Source: Ctena decussata | Lineage: Eukaryota > Mollusca > Bivalvia > Lucinida > Lucinidae | DNA: 64,000 bases | NCBI GenBank assembly: GCA_963989385.1 | Contig: OZ022502.1 | Location: 55,545,454 to 55,609,453 of the forward strand | Reading direction: 5' to 3' | Part shown: positions 33,462 to 44,375 of the stretch, in pieces | Position numbering within the stretch: position 1 is the stretch's first letter | Layout of the letters: each line of letters begins with the position of its first letter | The notes under the pieces: model-generated | Seen by the model: only the letters and a program-made list of their open reading frames with translations | The model's database searches: none | What the model was told of the DNA's origin: nothing | Position numbers and translations under genes: made by a program

Positions 33462-34096
33462 GTTACAATTTAAAAACGAATAAAATATTTAAACCCAAAC
33501 TTGACTCGCTTACTCTGTACAAACGACAAATGGACACGGGAATTGTTCCAATGTCATAACACGTGGAAGCACACCCCTAAAGTTGTTGCTCCAGAGATTT
33601 TGTCAACTCGGGTGCGCGTAAACTATATGGGAGGACATTATGTCAATGTTCTCGATTTTTTTTTTTTTTTTTGATTAAAAAGGAGTTAGCCAAGACTGGT
33701 TATGCGGAGATTGAGAGAAAATGTACTACATCTGCCTTTTCCCGACGATGACAATCATTAGTGAAGAAAGTCCTAGACAAATTTTGCTGGTAGCCTACAA
33801 TAAAAAAGCGACAATTGATAAGTGGCGCGTAAAGCTAGTAAGGTTAACGTCACCATGCTCGACGTTAACATTTCAGCTTAATAATCAGCAAGCTTGGCAT
33901 TTTATGCACTTTAGCTCGAAAGTTAAGTCGGCGATCTACTATTTTTGGTTTAAACTTTATTTCTTGCGTATAACAAACACACATTCAATGGACATTATGA
34001 AATAAATACATATATTATACAAAAGGGATCCAGAAGGAAGTCAGGAGACTTATTTGAATCTGTATCCCTCAATTATACAATAACACAGAATATATA
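33462..34096 (+). other. Gene 2 intron, nothing recognised
   Basis: Holds a poly-T run at 33658-33672 and unassigned AT-rich sequence. The 94-codon frame at 33721 has no family signal. Confidence 0.4.
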
Positions 34097-35895
34097 GGGG
34101 AAATTGGGGCAAGTGGGACACTTTTTGGAAAAGCACCTGCTTTCACAGGATAATAAGATAGAACGAGATCAAATCTGTTGGCACTTTATAACTCCCCATC
34201 ACATGATTTCATATTACACATAAGATGCCTTGTACCAGTATATGTTAAACAACAGGGCAGCATTAATATCATACAGTCAAATGTCCCACTTACCCAATTA
34301 TTTGGGGTAAGTGGGACACTAATTGCAAATAAATTGTAAGCGTTTCAACTTTCATTTATTTTCACTTTAAAAGAAAAATGCATGAGTTTAGATTGCAGAT
34401 AAAACCATTTGTACCATAGAACAGAGAAACGCAGAAATCTAAACGCTTTGTTCCTTTTCATAATATCGGGTGCAGATAACAAAGAAAAACTATCGGGATA
34501 AACTTTACCCCTGCATTAGAGTTATTTACTGTGGGCTTGAGTTATTTTAACACATTTATTAACTCAAATATGCAAAAACAGTATCATAAAATTCTCAAAA
34601 ACTATAAACAGTGTACTGACATTAACAAGATAACAGGCATGTTCCATTCAAAATTTATATCAAAATACCCCACCCACTTTATTTTCTTTGTAAGTGTTCT
34701 TCCCAAATATAATAAAATTCTGCCGTCGACACTTTTGTTAAAACGGCGTTACTATTATAAAGAATCTGTGTAGAAACAATTTAAAACATAGTGTAATGCA
34801 GGGAGTGTAAAAAAATAATATATAATCAAACGAAATAAAGTGGGTGGGGTAAAGCTAAATTATAATGTTTCAAGTCGAATTTGTTAAGTGAACATGAGCT
34901 AACTGATCTTTTGTTACACCAGGTTGCTCCCAGCAAGATTCTGTATACCAAAAGTGTTCAACTTATTCCCTGAGCTTCTACATCAAAATATATAGCTAAA
35001 CTTGTAAAGTCAAAATACTGGCGTCCCAGTTACCCCAGTATATTGAAGTAAATGGCCCAGCTTCAATCACTTGCCTGACTGTGGCGTTTAAAAGCTTCAA
35101 ATAATATCGAAACTGTTAAAATCATAATAATTTTCAACCATTCTTTTATTTACAATCTGTTTGAAAAGAAGTATGAAGATCGAAATAAAAATAACTGACT
35201 CAAAATTATGAGTGCAACATCATAGAAGACGAAGACGTCAGTAAGCTGACGTCACGTCAGATCGAAATAGCGTTATGTATTTGTAGTTCTATGTAGACGT
35301 GTTGTTGTAGTGAATTGAAAATTTTCATACCGAAAAATTACTTACTAGGCTTTCTGTTTAAGACAAGAGTATTGGATTTTCACATAAAATAATACCTTTC
35401 TATAAATTTAATTTCCTTTTTAAAACGTTATTCGTATGTGTGCCCTGTACATTACGTCACTTTAGTCACAGCTTACGTCAGGAATTTTATTTTACAAATG
35501 GTCTAATAAATATTCGCTCATTTAACGACAAGAAACAATAATACTTCAGCTCGACTTTAGACGATGACCTTTGTTTTCCCTTGCTCAAGTGATATAATTT
35601 TAAGTGTCTCGATGGAATGGTTAACTTATAACGATGGTTCAAACTGACCAGTGCTGCTATATCGTTCTTATGCAAATGAATGACCGCACCTATGCTGGAC
35701 CTTCAAATTTTAAATGCCTGCAGTGCATACTTTTGAATACCTAATACTCGTAGAAATATTATTTCTAAAAAAAGAAATAGAAATGCTTTGGCAATATTTA
35801 TTGCCTTTCTAAGTACATACCATATGCTGGGTCTGGCGCTCAAAGAATAAAATGTGTCCCACTTACCCCATTGTCCCACTTGCCCCGATTTACCC
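34097..35895. mobile_element. 1.8-kb TIR element, GGGGCAAGTGGGACA ends
   Basis: The left tip reads GGGGAAATTGGGGCAAGTGG and the right tip is its inverse, CCACTTGCCCCGATTTACCC. Extra copies of the GTCCCACTTACCCC word occur next to the right tip and as an internal hairpin at 34270-34320. The core is AT-rich with no recognisable transposase. Target duplication is not clear. Confidence 0.75.
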
Positions 35896-36325
35896 TTCTA
35901 TCTATTGTGTTTGTCGACTGAATCTACTTGTCTATTTTAACATATATATTGTCTCGGTAGCTATGTTTATGTGTGCATACCCACAAGCGGGGGCACCACA
36001 AAGTGTATTGATGCTCCCGCATGTGGATACACACATTTTGGTTTTTGCTATAATAGATGAAAAAGAAAGAAAGAAAGAATGATACCAGTGTTTTACAATG
36101 AGTCCAAATAGAGCTCCACGGGGAATGGAGTTCAGTATGTCTCGTTGGTTATGTACGGACTAAGGAGTTTTAAGTATTCAAGTAAATGGGTATTTAAGTA
36201 TTCAAGTTGCCCTATATAAATATGTAGATGAGTCATGGTCACTGTTGCTTACATTAACCTCAGGCGGGTCTTCTAACTAAATCATATTCAAATTTATATC
36301 AGAAGTGATGTTTTAGATATTCAAG

Positions 36326-39300
36326 TCAAAATCTTTTAGATTTAATTATGAAGTCATGCACCGCTAAGAATATTTTCTTATTATCAGAGTCTGTTAATTC
36401 GGAACTACCATGAAGAAGGATATTTAGTGTTGGGGGACAAATCAATGAGATAGTGTTGATAAGTTCAGCTCGCAGGTACCTATATCGGTGGCAGTCCAGA
36501 AAGAAATGTTTATTATCTTCGACAGCTCCACATTCGCATAGAGGACTGTCTACAATATTTTTTTAAGAAAAGATGCTGCCTTAATGAACTGCAATTCAAT
36601 CTCAGTCGTGCGTGATGTATCTGTCCTGTTCTTATGCCATCAAAGAAAAAGGATGGCGGGGGTCTGACATTGGACTGAAGTTCATTTTTGAAAATTGCTA
36701 CTGAAGTTGCATTTCTTTTATCTTCAGACAGTTCATTCCAGCTACGCGTAACTGACGGTAGAAAAGACTTGTAATATAACTGTGAGCTGGCATGAATGGT
36801 CTGTAGGTTCGAGAAATTACGCAAGTTATATGTTGTTGTACTACCAACGGTAGGTGGAACAAGGGAAGACAAAAAGTCTGGCGTAAGGTCGTTTTGCATC
36901 TTATAATACAGTATAAGCTTGTGCTTATCTCTTCGGGATGCTAGAGATTCCCAACCAGTTTCCGAAAGAAGGGAATGGATAGAGACTAATTTGGTTGCTC
37001 CTGTGACAATGCGCGCTGCCTCATTTTGGATTTTTTCTAACTCGTTTGCTTCATATTGGGTACAATTGTCCCAGACAACATCGGCATACTCTAGAAGTGG
37101 CCTAATAAATGAAATGTAAATTGTTTGAAGAGATTTTCTGTCTAGTGTGAATTTAAGTTTGCGCATATTAATCCGAAGCCATGCTTTATTTTTAATGTAA
37201 TCTAGGTGTTCATGCCAGGTGCAATCATTCGAAAAAATAAGGCCTAAATGTTTATGCGAATTTACTTCATTGATTTGTTGTTGATTCATATGAATAGGAG
37301 GATGGTAAGGTTTTGCCTGTTTTCTAGAGAATATTATGATTCCGACTTAGAGGGATTAAATGAGACGAGCCATTTAGTTGCCTATGAGTGTATCTTGGCT
37401 AGATCAGTGTTTAATTGGTCGGCTGCTTGCAAGGGATCTTCAACAATTATATAAAGACTTGTATCATCAGCAAAGAGCCTTATAGTGGAGTGTATATCTT
37501 CAACAATGTCATTAATATACACAAGGAACAGAAGCGGTCCTAAGATAGAGCCCTGCGGGACACCTGCTTTCAGAGTTGTCCAGGATGAGACAGCACCGGG
37601 TAATACTACTCTCTGTTTTCTGTTGTCTAGATAATCCTTGAACCATGATAGGAGAGAACCAGAAATCTCAACATTTTGAAGTTTGAAAAGAAGGCCTTTG
37701 TGCCAGACCCTATCAAAGGCTTTGCTTACATCACAAAAGACAGCGCGAACTTCTTTCCCTTCGTTAAGGGCCTTACAGAAAGTATTATATATGTCGACAA
37801 GCTGGTTGATGGTAGAATCTCCTGGTATAAATCCTGACTGCAAAGTTGTCAGTATTTCATGATCACGAATGAAATTAAAAAGATTCTTGTGCACAATTTT
37901 TTCTAATACTTTGCCTATTGTACTTAGTAGAGAAATAGGTCGGTAATTTGAAACAATTGATGGGTCGTCCTTTTTAAAAATCGGGGTTACATTTGCCTCT
38001 TTCCATATGCTTGGAACTTTACCACTAGTCAAAGAGAAATTGAAGAGATCACAGAGAGGGAAAGATAACGGAAGAGCTAATTCTTTAAGAATTCGATTAT
38101 TTATTGAGTCAGGGCCAGCAGCTTTACCAACTTTTAGTGACTTTAAAATCATTTCCACCTCTTGAGGTGTTGTAGAAAGAGAGTCAAGACCGTTTGGAGG
38201 CTGAAGAACATCAGCGGGTAGAAAAGCGTTACTTTCGTCTAGCACGGTTTGTTCAGAGAAAAAAATATTCATTATATTGGCCTTTTCTGCGTCGTCGGAG
38301 TAAACAGTATCGTCTTTATAAAGTGGGGGAAGTGTAGATGTTTGTTCCGGTTTTATGAATTGTTTGAGTGTTTTCCACCAGTCTCTTTGTCATCTTTTTT
38401 TAATTTCTTTGCCAGTTTATCTATTTGTATTTTCTTCGATTTACGGATTTCACCTATGATTTTATTTCTTAAATGCTTGTAATTTTCAAAGTCGATAATG
38501 TTTTTAGTAATCTTGTATTTATTGTACAGGCGTTTACGTTTACGAATCATTTTCTTAATTTCATTTGTTAGCCAGGGAGGGTCAGACGGACGTACTTTTA
38601 TCATTTTGTTCGGAATGTGCTGTGTGGCTAAGGTCAGAATTTTTTCCGTCACCTGTTTTGCATAAATATTGATATCATCATTCTTTAATATATTCCAATC
38701 GGTTTCTTGAACACTATGTGAAAAGGAATCATAATCTCCGCGATCAAAAAGCCAGATATGCCGATGAAAGATAGGGGACGTGTTTTTATTGAATTTAAGA
38801 ATAATAAAAACTGGACAGTGATACCTTATATTTTGGTCGAGGAAAGGGTCACCGACTCCACTTGAAAGTATATTGTTTGTATTTGAAGTAAAAAACAGAT
38901 CAATAATAGAAGATGAGTTTTCAGTGTAATGCGTAGGTTCTGTTATGAGTTGCTCCAGACCGAAATGCTGGCAAATGTCATGTACTTTTTGATTAGATGA
39001 ATTCTTTAAAATGTCGAGATTGAAGTCGCCTGTTATAAATATATTACTTATATTGGTATCAAAAGCAAGACCGATTGAATCCTCAATAAATGATAAAGTT
39101 TCTGCGGAAGAATTTGGCGGCCTATAGAATGTGCCTATGAGAAATTTCCTATGATGGCTGTTAAGTTCTAGCCAAACACATTCTACATTCGGGAGTTCAA
39201 GATCTGACCTACGACGTGAATGTACATTATTTTTTGCATATATACATATCCCACCATGGCTATCGTTTCTACGATCACGGCGATAAAGTTTGAATCCATC

Positions 39301-39672
39301 TATGGTAAGACAATCATCGGAAATATTTGGGTTTAGCCAAGTCTCTGTAAGACAAATGATATCAAAATTTTTAAGCTCAGCTCCTATTAAGTCTACCTTA
39401 TTTGAAATACTTTGAATGTTATAATGGATTACAGAAAAATTATTCGTAATAACATACTCTTGAGTGATGTCTGTCGAGTGCGTTGAGTCATTATCTGGGA
39501 CCAACGTTGGTCCAGGATTAAGTTCAATGTCTCCAGAGCGTATTAACAGCAGTGATGTTATGATCAGAAACTCGAAAGAAGTCAAATAGTTTAACCCTTT
39601 GATCTTGGTATGACGAATATAATGTAGCACAATCTGCATCCTATAAATCTGTACCTCAATCATGCACTTCAA
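36326..39672 (-). pseudogene. LINE ORF2: endonuclease-reverse transcriptase, broken
   Basis: The endonuclease half has HYNIQSI, LTETWL, TFYRPP, TGDFN, SSIIDLFF and a terminal YHCPV block. The RT half has KAAGPD, NYRPISLL, CDVSKAFDRVWH, GVPQGSILGPLLFL and the catalytic FADD. The far C-terminus has CECG, then HFFLDC, as in CR1-like ORF2 proteins. The reading frame is interrupted four times: a frameshift near 38380-38390 just after the KKDDK stretch, a TAG at 37382-37384 replacing an expected TGG, a one-base loss near 37340, and a shift in the A-run near 36558. On each side of every break the protein resumes in register, so the lesions are recent relative to insertion. This copy cannot make an intact ORF2. 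Confidence 0.9.
39508..39560 (-). other. 2A-like ribosome-skipping motif in the LINE
   Basis: On the minus strand the codons spell GDIELNPGP at 39508-39534, preceded by a hydrophobic stretch and RS. This fits the D-x-E-x-N-P-G-P consensus of 2A peptides exactly. 2A-like sequences at the N-terminus of CR1-like ORF2 proteins are known from sea urchin and mollusc elements, where they separate a short leader from the endonuclease. Activity of this copy is inference. Confidence 0.8.
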
Positions 39673-40536
39673 CCAAATAAAGATATTTCAGCTCCAAGGA
39701 TGCAGGGATGAATACAAAAATACTGTGAGCTATATAAGTCAAATAGTTGATATAAGGCAACTGACTTAAAGTACAAAGTGTCAATGTATGGTTCCAGAAG
39801 CATCCTATAAAGAAAACTAATATTTACGTTATACAGTCAATAAGACATCGTATTACTTTAGTAGATGCGATCATGGGACCATTTGACACCTTTTCCTGGT
39901 TGGTTACAGAATTCCGTGAGTTACAAAAGTAGACTTGAACATCCCCGTGGAGCAAATATTTAGACGTTTCAAACAAAAATGAGACAAAAAGAATAGGAAA
40001 CATACAGTATAAAAGCAAAATATACAAAGGAGAGGATTAAGGACAACTGGTCTAGTTAATGGGTTTGGGTGACGTTTTACTTCGTATGGCCAACTGTTCA
40101 AATAAGGCCTGCAGACACATAGCGGCGATCAGACATCGAGTCAACGTTGATCCAACGTCATAGCGTACTAATCAACGTCGACTCGACGCCGAATCGTCGC
40201 TGAGCAATGACCTTATATTGTCATTTCAAGTTTCGAAACTATTGCAGATTTTGGTGTAAAGTCGCTATACTGGTTACTTCCCTTGTTCTTCTAACACTTG
40301 CCCAGCAGTCTCTAATATCTTAGTTCAACAAAGATTATAGTTGTAAAATAACAGGCAGTAAAGTTATCATGGCTTCTGAAGATTGGGAGGGAGAGAAAGA
40401 GAGAAATACAAATTGATCTTAGTCATAAAAACCTACATTTTCACAATAAAATACTAGGCACCGTGATTGTCAAAGAAATTTGAAAAGCACTGCGTCTAGA
40501 TATAAATAATTGACTTGGGCGGTAAGAAAAATAAAT
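39673..40536. other. Possible LINE 5' region and unassigned intron
   Basis: The LINE 5' UTR may occupy the first few hundred bases. At 40128-40200 there is a diverged GTTGAATCAAC-type foldback (GAGTCAACGTTGATCC, mirrored). No exon is seen. Confidence 0.4.
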
Positions 40537-40735
40537 ACAGTCAACTCTCACTATCTTAAAAGTCAAAAATTCGTCTCAAGCTACCGATAACCCAAATTAA
40601 ATCTTCTGGCCTTAGAAAACTCACTTTGGGATATAGCAATAGTTTGAAATAGCCGGATTGAATATGAAGTAGGAAATGCACTTTAAGAAAACACTTTGGT
40701 ACATCAATGTTCCAGTTTACGAGAGTCAACGGTCA
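40537..40735. mobile_element. ATATCTCAAA MITE, copy 3 (diverged)
   Basis: It starts TACAGTCAACTCTCACTATC and ends near ACGAGAGTCAACGGTCAG. CTTTGGGATATAGC and AGTTTGAAATAGC in the middle match the family order. It is the most degraded of the three. Confidence 0.6.
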
Positions 40736-40967
40736 GTAATAACGTTAATACTATTTTTATTGCTTTAATGTAAACTTCTATAATTGGGCCATACTGTGTT
40801 AGTTTTTGAAGGAAAAAATATATTTTGTTTTCCCAGAATGAAGGTTTTCATCCAAGAAAGACATGCAAAAAAGTGCGTTTTCCATAGAACGCCATTATAA
40901 CGTCGGGTCGAAAATGAGGAAAAATTGACGTTTTCGAGGTCAGATATCTTGAAAACGACAACGGCGA

Positions 40968-40970
<3 letters not shown>

Positions 40971-40995
<25 letters not shown>
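40971..40995. repeat. Poly-C tract
   Basis: About 25 C bases. The poly-glycine minus-strand frames across it are artefacts. Confidence 0.9.
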
Positions 40996-40998
<3 letters not shown>

Positions 40999-41159
40999 TT
41001 TATTACATTTTCTGAAAGAGGGACTGAAAATGTACAATACAGGGAAGTATGAATAAAATCATGTGTTTTGTCAATTACTCCCACCTCACCTTAACTAACG
41101 ACGTCGTTAGTTCTGAACAACCGGGCCATGGTTACTATACGAAAATGTTACTTTTCCAG

Positions 41160-41333
41160 ATTGTGGAGATCCTCGTCAAGGCAATCCAGATTTAATCAAT
41201 TCAGATATAGTTGGGACTACATTATTTGACGACACCGCATTTTTTGACTGTCACGATGGATATGAGGGCAGTGACAACGCAGAATGCCTAGATACTGGTG
41301 ACTGGGGACCGTTACCGACCTGCAGTCCTAAAG
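41160..41333 (+). CDS. Gene 2, CCP exon 3 (cassette 1, first member)
   Basis: A CCP domain in 58 codons starting DCGDPRQGNPDL. Cysteines are at residues 2, 31, 43 and 55 and tryptophan at 49 (TGDWGPLPTC). The acceptor is TTACTTTTCCAG and the donor is G|GTAACT, with phase 1 on both sides. Compared with its neighbours it has a three-residue longer first loop, shared with the exon at 61740 but with no other, and both begin DCGDPR, keep GNPDLI and end LDTGDWG.LPTC.PK. It is therefore one half of a duplicated two-exon cassette with 41850. Confidence 0.92.
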
Positions 41334-41849
41334 GTAACTACAGTGTATATTCCAATCAGACTAAGATTCGCTGCGAAAGGTGCGAATAGATCCATTTTCC
41401 GTCAAACTGTAAAAATAATAAAAAATGGGACATCTAAACATTGGGATGGATAGGTATGACCCAACAATGCAGACCTTGAGCAGACGGTGTGCATACCTAG
41501 ACCAAGGTCATGGGCACAGACTTGTATGTTTGCATTAAAGTTTTGTGTTAAGTTGGTACTCTTTGCTGCTATTTATAATATACTTTGATGGAACCATTTG
41601 ATAGGTGACTAAGTTTGCTTCTAGGTTCAAACCATGTATAAGAAGGTTTCATTAGGCAGTAGTTTCATAAGGCGAGGGTTTCGTTAGGCTGGTTTCATTA
41701 GGCAGTAGTTTCATAAGGCGGTGGTTTCATTAGGTGGTGGCGCTGGTCGGGGGTATACATGAGCCCCTGCTCACTTGCTGTAGTAATGTTTCAATAGTTA
41801 TGAGTTTAGGGAATGACTCAAGCCAAATTTTATCTTTTTTGTTTTGCAG
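41334..41849 (+). other. Intron between cassette 1 exons
   Basis: Holds a short TCATTAGGC/TTTCATAAGGCG tandem stretch (41645-41735) and the end of a dispersed repeat (GGTGGCGCTGGTCGGGGG, then TATACATGAGCC, at 41735-41790) also seen at 50885-50940. TTCAATAGTTATGAG near 41790 is shared with the intron before 63178. Confidence 0.6.
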
Positions 41850-42014
41850 ATTGCGGCACACCAACTACCCCAAATGGAGGTCTCACTGCCGAAAGTACCA
41901 CTGTCTTCGCTGGGACAGCTGTCATTGAGTGTCATGAGGGCTATCAAGGCGGTGGTACTGCAACCTGCTTGTCCGATGCCACGTGGGACACGTTACCGAC
42001 GTGCGCTCCTGTTG
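41850..42014 (+). CDS. Gene 2, CCP exon 4 (cassette 1, second member)
   Basis: A CCP domain in 55 codons, DCGTPTTPNGGL at the start, with cysteines at residues 2, 28, 40 and 52 and tryptophan at 46 (WDTLPTC). EGYQGGGTATC is a small variation on the GYEGGG motif. The acceptor is TTTTGTTTTGCAG and the donor G|GTGAGT, phase 1 on both sides. It differs from the exon at 63178 at only 11 of 165 bases, nine of which change the amino acid. The flanking intron sequence is also shared. Confidence 0.93.
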
Positions 42015-42328
42015 GTGAGTTTGATCCTATGACTACCGGCAAATATTAAATTACCTGTTTGAGTCTGTAAGTGGACGAAGGAATTGTCTTGCTACTATTT
42101 CATTGATTAAAATTAATCCCAAGGCCCAAGGCTATTTGTCACTGTGTCAATTTCCAGAAAAGTTCCTTGCAAAATCAATAAATAATCAGATCAATTATTG
42201 TAGCTTTTGAATACGTTCCTTTTTGATTTCTTTACAAATGTCCGAAGTCTACGATGCAGTAAATACGAAACCGCGCGTGCAAAACGATAATGTCCGCCAC
42301 TGGTACGCAGCCGCCACTGGTCTCTAAC
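42015..42328 (+). other. Gene 2 intron, cassette flank
   Basis: The first ~100 bases (GACTACCGGCAAATATTAAA, then TTACCTGTTTGAGTCTG) match the sequence after 63342 (CACCCGGCAAGGATTAAACT). The remainder is unassigned. Confidence 0.6.
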
Positions 42329-42575
42329 CAGGCCCCGAGGTTATAAAACTTTTTTCATGCTCAACTCAACTGAGCATGAAATTTTACCTGCTTATAAATA
42401 GCAAATTACTGATAAATACAGTTATTTTCATGCTCAGTTTAGCTGAGTGTGAAATTTTCTCTGCTTATGAATATTAAAATGCCAACATTAGTTGGCATTT
42501 TCATATTTATCAGCAGAGAAAATTTCATGCTCAGCTGAGTTGAGCATGAAAAAAGTTTTATAACCTCGGGGCCAG
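42329..42575. mobile_element. Foldback MITE, CAGGCCCCGAGG family, copy 2
   Basis: Same ends, length and internal TGAGCATGAAATTT palindromes as 4222-4468. The two copies are close enough to suggest recent activity of this family. Non-coding. Confidence 0.88.
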
Positions 42576-43351
42576 TACAAGTAATAAAGCTCTTGACGTT
42601 GCTCATCATCATCATATTTCAATTCTCATATCGACGTTACCCCCGCACCTCAGCGGAACGAATCCATAGCCGCAGTAACGGGGCGCCGAGCGTCCGTCCA
42701 TTTCTGGTGTTCGCGCAATTTTAAGTGGCTCTAATTTGGTTGACATACGGAAGCTGGCTAGGGCAATTGTTTCTAGATGTAAAACAAAAGGCATATGCCA
42801 GTGGATTAGCATTAAATTTGCTAATCTGGACCCAGTTGCTCAAAACTCACGACGCCGTTAGTCAACGAGACGTTATATTTTTAAATAGATGGTGAGAGAA
42901 AAAAAACACTACCATTTGTGGCCGAAAAAAATGTGAGAAACTTTTGCAGTGCAGAAGTTCCTTACTTGTATTTATTAACAACAAAAATATGAGCACACTT
43001 GATTTTATGGGTACTGAATCATCAACAACGTCATTAAGCTTAAGATGCTTTGAACAAACTCTCCGAGAATATAAAACTATCTACAAGATGATGGCGATAT
43101 GAAACATTAGCAGCGACGTCTATGTTTTGGCGTTATGTTAGTGTGTGTTATGATAAAGAAAAGCGCGATTATGAGTTAGCATCGCACTGAACCATGAATC
43201 TAAAATACTGAACAAATACCTTAAAATGGTTATTAGAAAACACTTTCCTTAAAATTACGGTTACAGTCTTGAAAAAACATTAAAAAAATAACGAAGTTAA
43301 CGTCGCTGAAACAGTTTGTGAGAAACCAAAATTACATAACTATTCCCACTT
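42576..43351 (+). other. Gene 2 intron, nothing firmly recognised
   Basis: ACCCAGTTGCTCAAAACTCA and GACGCCGTTAGTC near 42830 resemble sequence near 41100-41125, suggesting a degraded shared repeat. No gene is seen. Confidence 0.4.
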
Positions 43352-43363
43352 TGCATTGCAAGA

Positions 43364-43562
43364 GGGGAGCCCCGGTAGCTCAGTAGGTTAAGCGCTTGCC
43401 TACTGATCTAGCGGTCCCGGGTTCGATCCTCGCTTGAGGCGAGAATCTTTGCAATCGTAAACGGGGCTCCATTGCACACAGCCTTTCATTATCACTCTGC
43501 CATCGTCCTGGTATGACTGAAATACTGTTGGAAAGGGCGTAAAACCGCAAGTCATTCATCCA
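43364..43562 (+). mobile_element. tRNA-derived SINE with perfect 12-bp target duplication
   Basis: The best-preserved copy of the common SINE. The head is GCCCCGGTAGCTCAGTAGGT (A box), GATCTAGCGGTCCCGG and GGTTCGATCCTCGCTTGAGG (B box). The body runs through AACGGGGCTCCATTGCAC and CCATCGTCCTGGTATGACTG to GGGCGTAAAACCGCAAGTC. TGCATTGCAAGA flanks both sides (43352-43363, 43563-43574), the mark of target-primed integration. The tRNA-like head should not be annotated as a tRNA gene. Confidence 0.92.
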
Positions 43563-43574
43563 TGCATTGCAAGA

Positions 43575-44375
43575 TCAATACTATAGTAGACCTACAATGT
43601 GTTTATTTCTAGGGACACATTTCAGCAGAGTTTTTCCAACATTACTGTTTTCAGAATTTCGACCGTTATGAAATAATCAAGCTCTTATTAAAACAATGCA
43701 ATTTTATGCAACATTTGCAGTGGAACATTTCATTAGGCAAAATTGCCCGATTAAAGTCTTACAAACACAGTACACTTGTATTTACTGTCGAAACACGTGG
43801 GTTATTAATCACATCATTTTCATTTATATATAATGCATATTTTAAAAAATCTTCATTCTCTGTCAGCAGATGATCTACCATAGCAATGTTTCCATCGAAA
43901 ATAAGCAGAAAGTTTACAAAGATAAAAAATTATCAAAACTAAAATAAGTCGACCATTTTTAGATGAGGCACGTGGGTCTACATAAATCGATCTACAAGTT
44001 TTTGGGGTTTTTTTGTGTGTTTTTTTCATGCATTTTTTCCTTTGGCGACTTTTTTCGGACCGAATACATGACCGATTTATACAACTGAGAAAACAGTCTC
44101 ATATGTATCGTATTCTGTGGTCGTTTTCTTTAACTTGACATAAAATTTATATAATTTAAATAAGAGTCTGTCCAGAGTTTCTGTAAATGCATTACATAGG
44201 AGGTAAAGTTTTCAACAAATTGCATTAACACCGCGAGTGACGTCGACGTAATTGTCTTTTAGAAATAATGTTTCCTTACTCCTGAATTATGCTAATTAAA
44301 ACATGTGTTGATTGGCAGGTCAGGAAAAATTAATTCATATCTGCTCAACAATTTCGATTCTAACATTAGTTATAT
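43575..44375 (+). other. Gene 2 intron, nothing recognised
   Basis: AT-rich unassigned sequence. No exon signature is found. Confidence 0.45.

Larger units (their letters stand above)
36063..39672 (-). mobile_element. CR1-like non-LTR retrotransposon (LINE), antisense to gene 2
   Basis: A near full-length ORF2 is present on the minus strand with an N-terminal 2A-like motif, an AP endonuclease, a reverse transcriptase and a C-terminal zinc-knuckle-like region. The 3' UTR runs from the stop at 36326-36328 down to an (AAAG)n simple tail near 36063-36080, which marks the 3' end. The 5' limit is uncertain and may extend to about 40.1 kb. It lies in the intron between the decayed CCP exon and CCP exon 3. 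Later LINE fragments at 56197 and 59607 come from similar elements. Confidence 0.9.

Noticed and set aside
33341..33559. Tyrosine/isoleucine-rich protein
   Set aside because: It is the (TA)n microsatellite translated.
40765..41084. Glycine-rich proteins on the minus strand
   Set aside because: The glycine run is a poly-C homopolymer on the plus strand.
43364..43440. tRNA gene
   Set aside because: The A- and B-box-like blocks lead straight into a SINE body, with a 12-bp target duplication around the whole unit. The same holds for the heads at 14901, 15652, 57633 and others.
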